A stretch of 64,000 nt of DNA from Terasakiella sp. SH-1 (lineage in GTDB: Bacteria; Pseudomonadota; Alphaproteobacteria; Rhodospirillales; Terasakiellaceae). The translations under genes and the position numbers were made by a program. The stretch covers positions 1,768,501-1,832,500 of the forward strand of contig NZ_CP038255.1 in assembly GCF_004564135.1 (NCBI RefSeq), given 5' to 3'. Below the pieces are notes generated by a model. That model saw nothing but the letters and a program-made list of their open reading frames with translations, made no database searches and was not told where the DNA came from. Shown here one piece after another: positions 1-8,229 of this stretch. The stretch's first letter is position 1; each line of letters begins with the position of its first letter.

Positions 1-828
1 CAGAGCAGCAACCAATCCCCAAAGAACCTGCCCTGTCTGCAAAATCATGACGGCATCCAAGAGGGAAATCGCTGCAATCAAAATGGTTACATTTTTACCG
101 ATTTCTTGCTTTTTCTGGCGTCGCGTTGTGTAAAGGATTGCCCCTACAACCACACACAAACCAAGCCATACACCCAAAATCACGGGAGCATCAAGCGGGC
201 TACTATAAGCGAGATAAAGAAGTGGCAGCAGCAAGAAACTGGCAAAAAACAGATTGTTAATCTCCAGTGAAATCTCTTTTTTCGCCAAATAGGTTAGCCC
301 GACAATCCAACTCAACAAGCACAAGCCACCTAATAAAACCTGTTCGTTCAAAGGTGCTGCAAGGCAAATGACGCTACAGAGATAGACCATAAAACGGCAA
401 CCTCCCATAACGACAGGTGAAAAGAAGTTTTTCTTGTGGTGAACATTATAAAAGAGGATCAAACCAGCCAGAATCAGGCTAGCAACAAGGTTTGTAAACC
501 AGTTTTCCGCTTCGCTCAGGTAGCTTACGAATTGTAGACAACCAATACCACCTACCAAACAGAAAGACCCGATGCTGAACACTTCTTTTAAGCTGGCCTC
601 TCCACTGGGAATGGGGCGATTGGGCCGTTCTTGTGCGTCAATCTCATGATCAAACGCATCGTTCAGATACATGCCACCAATATAGAAAAGGAACATAGCA
701 ATCAGAACAAGCCCCAACTTTGGATCGTCAAACTGACTGCCGGACAGGGCGACTGCTGCAAAGACATTGGTGAAAACCGTTGGAAGGTTTGAAACCCGCC
801 CCAGTTTTAATGCAGTATGGAGGTTCAT
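1..828 (-). CDS. eboC: UbiA-family prenyltransferase, EboC-like (partial)
   Basis: This integral membrane protein belongs to the UbiA prenyltransferase superfamily. The 276 codons present run off the left edge, so the C-terminus is missing. An aspartate-rich motif NDAFDHEID followed by RPNRPIPSGE lies about 60 residues in and matches the first metal-diphosphate motif of UbiA enzymes. Several hydrophobic helices follow. The usual second aspartate motif is not obvious; the equivalent loop reads TYLAKKE, which I recall from EboC-like members. The ATG overlaps the stop of the upstream EboE gene (ATGA), so the two are translationally coupled. The EboC assignment rests mainly on that neighbour. Ebo proteins are linked to moving a metabolite precursor toward the periplasm; the substrate here is unknown. 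Confidence 0.8.
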   Translation of the reverse strand, partial: MNLHTALKLGRVSNLPTVFTNVFAAVALSGSQFDDPKLGLVLIAMFLFYIGGMYLNDAFDHEIDAQERPNRPIPSGEASLKEVFSIGSFCLVGGIGCLQFVSYLSEAENWFTNLVASLILAGLILFYNVHHKKNFFSPVVMGGCRFMVYLCSVICLAAPLNEQVLLGGLCLLSWIVGLTYLAKKEISLEINNLFFASFLLLPLLYLAYSSPLDAPVILGVWLGLCVVVGAILYTTRRQKKQEIGKNVTILIAAISLLDAVMILQTGQVLWGLVAAL

Positions 829-2006
829 GTATCGAAATATTCCTTAACCCAGTTAATTTCACTGGAAATATCATCCACAATGGATTTTTGGCGAAGATGT
901 GAGGGTAAAACAGACCACGTATAGGTTTCGACTTCCAAATGGTCGCAAAACAACTCGTTTTTTAGAAGATTAAGCATGTCACAGATGAAATTCTGAGTGG
1001 TCTGAAAAGGCTGTGCCTCATCCTTGATGGTGATAGGCACATGAAAATGGATGCGCCATTCACAATTTTCTGAGAGATGTTTTCCTTCTGCTGAGATGGC
1101 ATCTGTCAAATCATTGTAACGTGTGAGACCTGCATTTTTTTTAATAACAACTTGATGCAGGTAAGTATTGCTATCGAGTTCGTGCAATTTTAAGAGGTCG
1201 TCATGATCTGGGTTTTGTAGCGTCAGCCCAGAACTGATTTGAATTTTAAAAATACCGATACCTGCGTCTGTTAAAGTACGCAAGGTGTCCTGTGCATTTT
1301 CGAACCCGATTGCACAATGGCATAAATCTAAACAAACGCCGATATGTCCAGCTAAAAGCACTGCTGCTCGGTCTACTGGTACGTCAAACTTCTGGGCAAT
1401 AATGTATTTATTTTCCTGTGTGAAAACATATTTTTTAAAAAAAACAACAACTTCTTCAATAGTTTCCAGCACACACCCTGGTTCAGGTTCCAGAGCTAAG
1501 GTGACGGTCGTCCCTGTGGAAAGGGTGAGGTCAATTAAGAAACACGCAATTTCTAGAAGATTACGAGCCGCTATGGCTTGATCCTTTTCAGAGGTAAAAT
1601 TCTCCTTAAATCCAAGCGGTAACGTGGAAATGCTTCCTTTTATTCCGTCTTCAAGTAGACCATTTAAAACGAGAGCTAGATTTTTGGTATATGTCAAACG
1701 TTCCAAATGTCGCCAATCGGGCAAATAAACCTTCTTTTTAACGACCTCATTGTGAAATACCCCAAAAGGAAAGCCATTCAGGGTAAAAACATATAAAGAA
1801 TTATTTTTCAGCTCCTGTTTGAAGTGTTCAAGCTCCTGGGGGGATTGTAATTGGCTTGCAGCTTCATCAGGTAGCCACAAACCGATACCAAACGGCAAGT
1901 CTGGAGAAACTCGCTCTTTAACCTGCGAGGAAATAACTCGCAGATTTTCAATAATCTGCTTGAGGTTTTGTCCTTGATGGATGTTTGTACAGTATCCAAG
2001 GTGCAT
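825..2006 (-). CDS. eboE: EboE-like metabolite traffic protein (TIM-barrel isomerase fold)
   Basis: The 393-residue protein begins MHLGYCTNIHQGQNL and continues with FGIGLWLPDEAA, the N-terminal signature I associate with EboE, a xylose-isomerase/sugar-phosphate-isomerase-like TIM barrel. Likely metal-site segments are LALEPEPGC (about residues 165-173), GVCLDLCHCAIGFE (about 220-233) and FHVPI near residue 325. The ATG at 2006 is the only sensible start and gives a full-length protein. It is followed by the UbiA-like gene with a 4-base overlap. In described ebo clusters these two genes accompany eboA, eboB, eboD and eboF; the others are not visible and may lie beyond the left edge. Function in metabolite export is family knowledge, not seen here. 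Confidence 0.85.
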   Translation of the reverse strand: MHLGYCTNIHQGQNLKQIIENLRVISSQVKERVSPDLPFGIGLWLPDEAASQLQSPQELEHFKQELKNNSLYVFTLNGFPFGVFHNEVVKKKVYLPDWRHLERLTYTKNLALVLNGLLEDGIKGSISTLPLGFKENFTSEKDQAIAARNLLEIACFLIDLTLSTGTTVTLALEPEPGCVLETIEEVVVFFKKYVFTQENKYIIAQKFDVPVDRAAVLLAGHIGVCLDLCHCAIGFENAQDTLRTLTDAGIGIFKIQISSGLTLQNPDHDDLLKLHELDSNTYLHQVVIKKNAGLTRYNDLTDAISAEGKHLSENCEWRIHFHVPITIKDEAQPFQTTQNFICDMLNLLKNELFCDHLEVETYTWSVLPSHLRQKSIVDDISSEINWVKEYFDT

Positions 2007-2313
2007 GTTGATCTAGATAGACAATATTATTTAAAGAGGGTTTACTTACGTCATTTACAATTCAAGGTAATTTAAAATTGCAACTTTGTCTAAAAAAATT
2101 ACCATTTCTCTTCTGAATCTATGATAGCTGAGTTACGAAATCTCGCCTTTACAGTCAGCGAAAAAACTGTCGTATGATTAATGAAAGACACCAATATCAA
2201 AGTGCTACGCACACATGCTTTCAAGAAAACGACCGACAATAACCTGGTCCCATCCCTTTTTCTCAGGGGCGGCAAGTGCCCTCCCCCTCATCAATTAACG
2301 GCTGAAAAGGTCG
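2007..2313. other. Intergenic region without a recognisable gene
   Basis: About 300 AT-rich bases separate the eboE start from the end of the M50/HlyD gene; both neighbours are on the minus strand. It must hold the promoter for eboE and the end of the secretion operon. A GC-rich patch at 2250-2290 could form a weak hairpin downstream of the operon, but no T-run follows, so I do not call a terminator. Confidence 0.5.
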
Positions 2314-4425
2314 TCAAAACCCTGTTTCTCTGATCAAAACAGCCCCTGCTGTTTCCACGAAAGACCTTATCAAGCTTTTTGTTTCTGCTGGTAGGTGAAC
2401 ACGACCAAAAGAAGTTTGTTCTGGAGAAATTGTTTTATCAACCGGGGTCAGGCGAACACGATATAAACCTTCTTTTGGTATCAACGTCCCATTTGGAGAT
2501 TTAGTGACAGCAACGCTCCCACCGAAAACATCAACCAAGCCAGCCTGTTCGATTGCGGGGGTATTGATATCTGCAATCTCGACAACATGTGCACTGATAC
2601 TGGGCTGGTGAAAGTCCTTTGGGATAAAAAGTGCCGTACCAGCTTCCAACAAGTGCATACGATCTCTTTCATTCACATAAGCTAAAATTTCAGGTGTATT
2701 CTGGCTCACGATCTTTGTCAGAAGTTGCTTCTTACCTAACCAGCGCCCGATACTAAGGCTGTTGTCCAGCTCCCTTACGACACCGTCAAAAGGTGCTTGA
2801 ACTTTAAGAAGTTTTTGTTGTTTCTCCAGTCCCTTCAGCTTGGAGACTTCTTCACCTAATTCTTTTTTCAAAACAATCCAACGATTGGTTGCCTCTCGCT
2901 GGGCACCATAGCGATCAAGCAGGACTTTTTTAATTTCTATACGACGCTTTGTTTGTAGGACTTCATATTCAAGATCAGGTGAATGTAAGGAAAAGAGAAC
3001 ATCATTTTTCCGAACAGACATGCCTTCCTCAATATAAACCTCCTGCAATTGTGCCGCAAAAGGCAGGTAGATATTATTCGAAGCGCTTGCATGATAAATC
3101 GCATCACTTGTGACATGTTTTTGCCAAGGAAAAACAAGGGCACCAACAATGACAGCAAGAAGCATAAAGCTTCGAAAAACAGGGCGGGAAAAAGAAATTT
3201 GGTTACGCATTTTCCACCATACCTTCAACTCCCTCACGATGGGGAGGACAATGAACCAGACGATTTCAACCGTGAACAGAAAAATGCCTAATAGCTTGAA
3301 AAACAGATAATAAACAATCAGGCCAATACCAAGAAACAGGAAGAAACGATAAACCCACGTGCAATAAGCATAAAGGATCAACATGCGTTCTGTTTTATAA
3401 GGAAAGCTTTCAGGTTTCTTTTCCCCCAAGCCTAAAAACCATTCACGCAGATACCATTTCCCAAGAGAAAAAGAGCGATCCTGAAGATTTTCAACACCGA
3501 GTATATCCGCCAGTAAATAATATCCATCAAAACGCATAAATGGATTGAGATTTATAGCAAGGGTCGTGATCCACGTGACGGTTACCAAAACAAATGTGGC
3601 ATCACGTAAACCGCCATCGGGTAAAATGCTCCATAAAAAAGTAGCGAGTAAGGCGAGAACCAATTCTGCAATCATCCCCGCACCCGCCACACCCAGACGC
3701 TGGTTTTTTCTTGTTAATCGCCATGTGTCAGATAAATCGCTATAGAGCATGGGCCACATAACCATAAAGGCAACCCCCATTGTGGGCACCCGGCAATTAT
3801 GTCGTGCTGCGCTAAAGGCATGAGCCAGTTCGTGACATATTTTGGAGAGAATTAAAGCCCCTCCCCCCCAAGCAATGCCCTGCCATGTCATTAATTGTGG
3901 CAAGGCCACTGTAAATTCTGCCCATTGACGCATTAACAGGAAGCCACCCAGCGCCCCGAACAAAACAACAATGAAAAAGAAAATCCTATGATAAAAAAAC
4001 TGCACCCAAGACAAATGTTGGCGCAGGAAACGGTCAGGGTGAAAAAGAGGAATTTTGAAAAAAAGATACTTATGTAAAAGTTGCTTATACCATTTTATCT
4101 TAGATGAATTAGCCCGCTTTTCCAGTGCCTCAACACCTTGCTGACCCGCTTGAACAACGAGTTCATTCTTCACAAGAAAATCAGCCAGCCATTTTACATC
4201 GTCAGCATCAAAACCCACGTTTTGGCTTTCGTCTGCCTGCTGACAGATATCTTCTATGGACCCTTTATTCCAACAATTCAGGATTTGAAATGCCTTCTGT
4301 CCGATGCGAATATATTTATTGCGTACCGGATCAAAAATTGTCCAGGTTGAAGCCCCATCTTGATCCAACGGCCCCTGATGAAGCTGTAGGTCGTCGCGTA
4401 AAAGAGGCAAACTGTCTTGCGCCAT
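2314..4425 (-). CDS. Membrane zinc metalloprotease (M50/site-2 type) fused to HlyD-like adaptor
   Basis: This 703-residue protein has three parts. Residues 1-95 resemble a PqqD-like winged helix. A multi-helix membrane region carries the zinc motif HELAH (198-202), with NLNPFMRFDGYY supplying the third ligand, D300, as in M50 site-2 proteases. From about residue 440 comes a periplasmic HlyD-like segment with a split lipoyl/barrel-sandwich pattern (LPFAAQLQEVYIEEGMSVRKNDVL and, later, VQAPFDGVVREL). All zinc-site residues are present, so it is probably catalytic. Its ATG follows directly on the stop of the GAF-HlyD gene, as last gene of the sulfotransferase-DUF4347-TolC operon. The inferred role is export or processing of the giant DUF4347 protein, taking the place of the ABC transporter in a type I system. 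Confidence 0.85.
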   Translation of the reverse strand: MAQDSLPLLRDDLQLHQGPLDQDGASTWTIFDPVRNKYIRIGQKAFQILNCWNKGSIEDICQQADESQNVGFDADDVKWLADFLVKNELVVQAGQQGVEALEKRANSSKIKWYKQLLHKYLFFKIPLFHPDRFLRQHLSWVQFFYHRIFFFIVVLFGALGGFLLMRQWAEFTVALPQLMTWQGIAWGGGALILSKICHELAHAFSAARHNCRVPTMGVAFMVMWPMLYSDLSDTWRLTRKNQRLGVAGAGMIAELVLALLATFLWSILPDGGLRDATFVLVTVTWITTLAINLNPFMRFDGYYLLADILGVENLQDRSFSLGKWYLREWFLGLGEKKPESFPYKTERMLILYAYCTWVYRFFLFLGIGLIVYYLFFKLLGIFLFTVEIVWFIVLPIVRELKVWWKMRNQISFSRPVFRSFMLLAVIVGALVFPWQKHVTSDAIYHASASNNIYLPFAAQLQEVYIEEGMSVRKNDVLFSLHSPDLEYEVLQTKRRIEIKKVLLDRYGAQREATNRWIVLKKELGEEVSKLKGLEKQQKLLKVQAPFDGVVRELDNSLSIGRWLGKKQLLTKIVSQNTPEILAYVNERDRMHLLEAGTALFIPKDFHQPSISAHVVEIADINTPAIEQAGLVDVFGGSVAVTKSPNGTLIPKEGLYRVRLTPVDKTISPEQTSFGRVHLPAETKSLIRSFVETAGAVLIRETGF

Positions 4426-5760
4426 CTACCAACCGATCCATTGGCGCAAGGCAGATAAAGGTTTACGCATGATATAAAGCGCCAAGATGGTCTTATCACC
4501 ATAGAGTTTGGCAACACCACGCAAACCAATTCGCGGTAAATTTTGCCCCTGATCGAAGCGAGCAATCACATTAAAGTTTAAACTTGTCCCATCTTCTGAA
4601 ATGCTTGTTTCATAACTGCTGTGTTCCAATGTGGCTTCATAGGGACTGAGAGGAGATACATCCAAAAACAAACGAACATCGCCCCCTTTTTCAAGCGCAA
4701 TCGCATCACTGACGGGCAGGTCAATGCGTAATTCAACATGATGAGGATCTGCCAATAACATAATACGCTCACCACTTGAGGTCGGGCGCCCTACCCAATC
4801 GTTCGTGTCACGAAAAACCGCAATGCCATCTTTTTCAGAATAAACCTTTGCACGACCTAAATAGTCTTTGGCAAAAGCCAGTTCTGCCTGCTTAAGATCG
4901 ACTTTTGCTTGAAGTAAGGCCAGCTGCGCCTGACTTTTGAAATTGTTAAAAGCGTCTTGGCGTGCCGTTAAGAGTTCGGCCTGTGCAACAGACAAAGCTT
5001 GGGTTGCAATCGCAACCTGGTTCTTTAAAGCCGTATCATCAAAACTGAGAAGTAAATCACCTTTTTTGACATGCTGATTTGGCAAGACATCAATGGTTTT
5101 AACCACCCCATCCAAGGGGGCACTAACAACCAAAGGCTGGCGAGCAACAACCTCCCCCGGTGCAAGGGTTGATTGGGAAACAGGAAATATCCCCAACAAA
5201 ACAACAACACCGGCAATAGCCAGCCCATACCATTTTTTCCATGAAAGCCCCCTTGGGGAAGCCTTTAATAAAGCCTCCCATGAATGAGCATAACAATCGG
5301 CCAAACGTTCCAGTAAAACAATTTCGGCTTCCACCCATGGTGTTGGGCGACATAACCATATGGCACCGACACACTGACCTTGCGGCGTTATCAATGGCAC
5401 CCAAAGCACATTATCGGGCATCCATTGTGACCAAGCCTCAGCCAAATCTTCAGGCAAACCCTCAGGGCTTACTTTATGAATTTTGCCTGCTGCTTGAGAG
5501 GCCATAATATGTTTGGCAGCCTGCTGCAACCAGATACAATACGAACTGTGACGATCAGGTACAGAGACATCAGAAACCGTTTCCACCATGACTTGGTTCT
5601 GGCGATTACAACGAAACAGAATCAGCTGTTTATATTCAAGCAGTTCGCGGGTACGTGTCGCCACATGATAGGAAAGTGTTTCCCGTGTGGTTGCATGCCT
5701 TGCTTCCCTTTCAAGTTCGAGAAGCTTGAGCAAGCGTTGATTATGCGCCTCTTTCATCAC
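4426..5760 (-). CDS. HlyD-family membrane-fusion protein with N-terminal GAF-like domain
   Basis: The first 165 or so residues are cytoplasmic and GAF-like (YHVATRTRELLEYKQLILFR, then NVLWVPLITPQGQCVGAIWL). A single membrane helix follows (about 177-195, LAIAGVVVLLGIFPVS). The rest is a HlyD-type periplasmic adaptor with the lipoyl half-motif SAPLDGVVKTIDVLPNQHVKKGDLLL, a helical hairpin rich in Ala, Gln and Leu (about 240-300), and a beta-barrel end. A sensor-like domain on the cytoplasmic side of an adaptor is unusual for classical HlyD. It lies between the small membrane-fusion protein (1 base apart) and the M50 gene (abutting), so all three are probably made together as one export complex. 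Confidence 0.85.
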   Translation of the reverse strand: MMKEAHNQRLLKLLELEREARHATTRETLSYHVATRTRELLEYKQLILFRCNRQNQVMVETVSDVSVPDRHSSYCIWLQQAAKHIMASQAAGKIHKVSPEGLPEDLAEAWSQWMPDNVLWVPLITPQGQCVGAIWLCRPTPWVEAEIVLLERLADCYAHSWEALLKASPRGLSWKKWYGLAIAGVVVLLGIFPVSQSTLAPGEVVARQPLVVSAPLDGVVKTIDVLPNQHVKKGDLLLSFDDTALKNQVAIATQALSVAQAELLTARQDAFNNFKSQAQLALLQAKVDLKQAELAFAKDYLGRAKVYSEKDGIAVFRDTNDWVGRPTSSGERIMLLADPHHVELRIDLPVSDAIALEKGGDVRLFLDVSPLSPYEATLEHSSYETSISEDGTSLNFNVIARFDQGQNLPRIGLRGVAKLYGDKTILALYIMRKPLSALRQWIGW

Positions 5761-5761
5761 A

Positions 5762-6535
5762 TTACTCTAAGGGCTGAACAAAGAGCGCATTCCCACTCAT
5801 CCCCGGCATCAAGCCATCTTGGCGATCAACAGGTTTAGCAATCACTTTAAGGGATTGGCTGACAGGATCAACTTTTGCACTGATCCGTTCCACACGGGCC
5901 TGAAACATATGACCTGTTTCATCCACTTTTACCTGAAGTGGTGTCCCGACCTTTAACCATTTAAGCCATAAAGAAGGAATAACGATTTTCAGTTCCAGTT
6001 CTTCATGATTAATAATCTCAAGGACAGGCTCGCCTTGGGTGATCACTTCATGAAGTCGGGCATGTCTCTCCACAACCTTACCGCTGAATGGTGCGGGGAT
6101 TTTGCATTTGCTTTCAGAAACCTTGGCTTGATTATAAAGACCTGTTGCGCGTTCAACATCTGCAACAGCCAAAGCGATCTCCAAATCACTGGCAGAACCG
6201 AGCTTTGAAAGGCGTTTTATATTTTCCAGACTTTTTCGGGCCCCTTTTAAAGTTGCCCCTTCGGTCAAAACCGATGCCTTGAAAAGCCGACAATCAAACG
6301 CCGCAATAATATCGCCTTTACGAAAACCTTCCCCATCAAGATAGGGAAGGCTCGTAATTTTTGCATTTAATTCACTTGAGATCACAGCATGTTGTTTTGC
6401 TTCTACCAGAAAACGCATACTGTTCATCGTCTGCCCAGCCTCGATAGGTTGAGCACACACAGGTCTTATAAACGCACCTAAAACAACGGCGGCTAAAAAC
6501 AGACCTCTGAAATTCAAAGCTCCACAGTCGCTCAT
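5762..6535 (-). CDS. Periplasmic adaptor (RND/HlyD-type membrane-fusion protein)
   Basis: The protein is 257 residues, short for an RND adaptor. It starts with a Sec signal (LFLAAVVLGAFIRPVCAQ, cleavage near residue 29). It then shows the adaptor order: lipoyl half (AVISSELNAKITSLPYLDGEGFRKGDII), a short helical hairpin (about 100-135), second lipoyl half (KIPAPFSGKVVERHARLHEVITQGEPVL) and a barrel (LKIVIPSLWLKWLKVGTPLQVKVDE). It would link an inner-membrane unit to the TolC-like protein encoded just upstream. This is the second adaptor of the operon, and the M50 gene contributes a third adaptor-like domain. Confidence 0.85.
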   Translation of the reverse strand: MSDCGALNFRGLFLAAVVLGAFIRPVCAQPIEAGQTMNSMRFLVEAKQHAVISSELNAKITSLPYLDGEGFRKGDIIAAFDCRLFKASVLTEGATLKGARKSLENIKRLSKLGSASDLEIALAVADVERATGLYNQAKVSESKCKIPAPFSGKVVERHARLHEVITQGEPVLEIINHEELELKIVIPSLWLKWLKVGTPLQVKVDETGHMFQARVERISAKVDPVSQSLKVIAKPVDRQDGLMPGMSGNALFVQPLE

Positions 6536-6582
6536 TTTATTCTGTTCTCATTCATTGGAACGATCGCACCAACTTTTCAGAT

Positions 6583-8229
6583 TTATTTCTGAGACTGGTT
6601 TGCAGCTTTCACCTTAACCAGTTCCTGCCCCTGACCATCTTGCTGATACAAGGAAACGGCACGGCCATTCATTTTGCCGCTATACCAACCATCCATTGTG
6701 TCTTTGATCGCCTTGGATAAAGTTTCAATAGAATGATCTTCAACTGTATCAGGAAGGGGGTCGGCCCCAACAGAAATAAACACTTTCCCCGCGGCATTGA
6801 CCATCTCCGCATAGGTAACATCACGGCGTAACTCTGCAAGAACGGTATTAAGTTCAGCCTCAATCAGTTTCATTTCCCCTTGTGATTTTGTGGGAACTGC
6901 GTTTTTGACCTCATTGAGAATACCCTGATTAACTTGATGCAACTCGTGTGTTGTTTCAAACTCTTCCTTTGTGCGATGGAAATGGTTCCACGAAATATGC
7001 ACCTGACTCAAAACAGCCATGCTTAAGGCGAGGCGACGTGTATCAACGACCTCAAGTTGCCCCTTTGACATTTCCAGCTGTGCCGGGCCTTCTGTGAAGC
7101 TTTTCAACAGGTTATAACTAATCGAAACGCCCCAGTCGGCCCAATGGTCTGCGTAGTTATATGAATTGGAATCATAGTTATAGGAATAGTTAAACTGCAA
7201 TCCAGGAACCATGCCTAACATCGCTCTTGTCACATCACTGGACGTGATTTTCTTTTGATAGGCTTCTTCACGCAATTCAGGACGGTTGACCAGCGCGACC
7301 TGTTCCAATTGCTGCAATGGTGTTGAAATGTCAGGAATGGCAAAGATATTTTCATTATCAACCAATGTATATTTCTTACCCGGTTTCAAGTTCATCAAGG
7401 CTGCCAAAGAAATCTGCGCAGAGGATAATTCACGACGCATGACTTTAAGCTGACGCAAAACTTCCAGCAAATTACGGCGATATGTCAGCATCTCCATGGG
7501 GGAGCGCAATCTTTCATTTTCAATCTTGCGCGCATTTTTCAAAGCTTCATGCACCCGGTTATAAAGCGGATCAATTTTTGCCAACAAACGTTGTGCCGAC
7601 AACGCATTCCAATATGAGTTACACACATCCTGAATGATATTATGAACGACTTTACGGCGACGTTCCTGAGTAATCATATAGCGATCAGCATATTGACTTG
7701 CCCGAATGTAACTCAGGCCAAAATCCAGGACATTCCAGCTAAAGCCGAGGTCTGCGGTATAGATGTCATCATCTTCTGAATAAGAATATGACGTCGAACG
7801 GCTGCTTGAGCCCAATGTCGCGCTGTTGCTCGCATCTGGCTTGGAACGTTCTGAATAGCCTGCATTGGCTGTCAATTTCGGCAAAAGCCCCATCGTTGCA
7901 CTATTCAATTGCTGTTTGGAAACCGCGACTTCCATCATTTTCAGGCGGTTATCCATATTGTATTTGATCGCACGTGCCATCGCCTCATACATGGTAATTG
8001 GCTTGGTGATCACTTCCTGCTTTTCATATAAGTGCTGTAAATCCTCACTTACACGTTGCTTATGTTCCTCAAAAACGATTTCTTCAGGAATGATTGAACA
8101 GCCTGCGAGAAAAAGCCCTAAAGCAGACACGCTTGTCAGTGTGCGAAATTTTGTCATCATCATTTTATTTAAACCGGTCAACGTTATATTCCCCAAATTC
8201 CTCATGCTGGTCTGTAAAGACCTCATCAT
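6583..8229 (-). CDS. TolC-family outer-membrane efflux lipoprotein
   Basis: The 548-residue protein has the long alpha-helical repeats of TolC-type outer-membrane channels, for instance QQLNSATMGLLPKLTANAGYS, VLDFGLSYIRASQYADRYM and ALVNRPELREEAYQKK. A lipobox LAGC lies after a hydrophobic stretch (SVSALGLFLAGCS), so it is probably lipid-anchored. The start at 8229 overlaps the stop of the giant gene (ATGA) and would be coupled to it. The methionines at codons 23-25 sit better ahead of the lipoprotein signal and could be the true start, but no clear ribosome site decides. It supplies the outer-membrane exit for the export system. Confidence 0.9.
   Translation of the reverse strand: MMRSLQTSMRNLGNITLTGLNKMMMTKFRTLTSVSALGLFLAGCSIIPEEIVFEEHKQRVSEDLQHLYEKQEVITKPITMYEAMARAIKYNMDNRLKMMEVAVSKQQLNSATMGLLPKLTANAGYSERSKPDASNSATLGSSSRSTSYSYSEDDDIYTADLGFSWNVLDFGLSYIRASQYADRYMITQERRRKVVHNIIQDVCNSYWNALSAQRLLAKIDPLYNRVHEALKNARKIENERLRSPMEMLTYRRNLLEVLRQLKVMRRELSSAQISLAALMNLKPGKKYTLVDNENIFAIPDISTPLQQLEQVALVNRPELREEAYQKKITSSDVTRAMLGMVPGLQFNYSYNYDSNSYNYADHWADWGVSISYNLLKSFTEGPAQLEMSKGQLEVVDTRRLALSMAVLSQVHISWNHFHRTKEEFETTHELHQVNQGILNEVKNAVPTKSQGEMKLIEAELNTVLAELRRDVTYAEMVNAAGKVFISVGADPLPDTVEDHSIETLSKAIKDTMDGWYSGKMNGRAVSLYQQDGQGQELVKVKAANQSQK

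Noticed and set aside
2250-2300. Terminator after the M50 gene
   Set aside because: The GC-rich stretch gives only a weak stem and no T-run follows.
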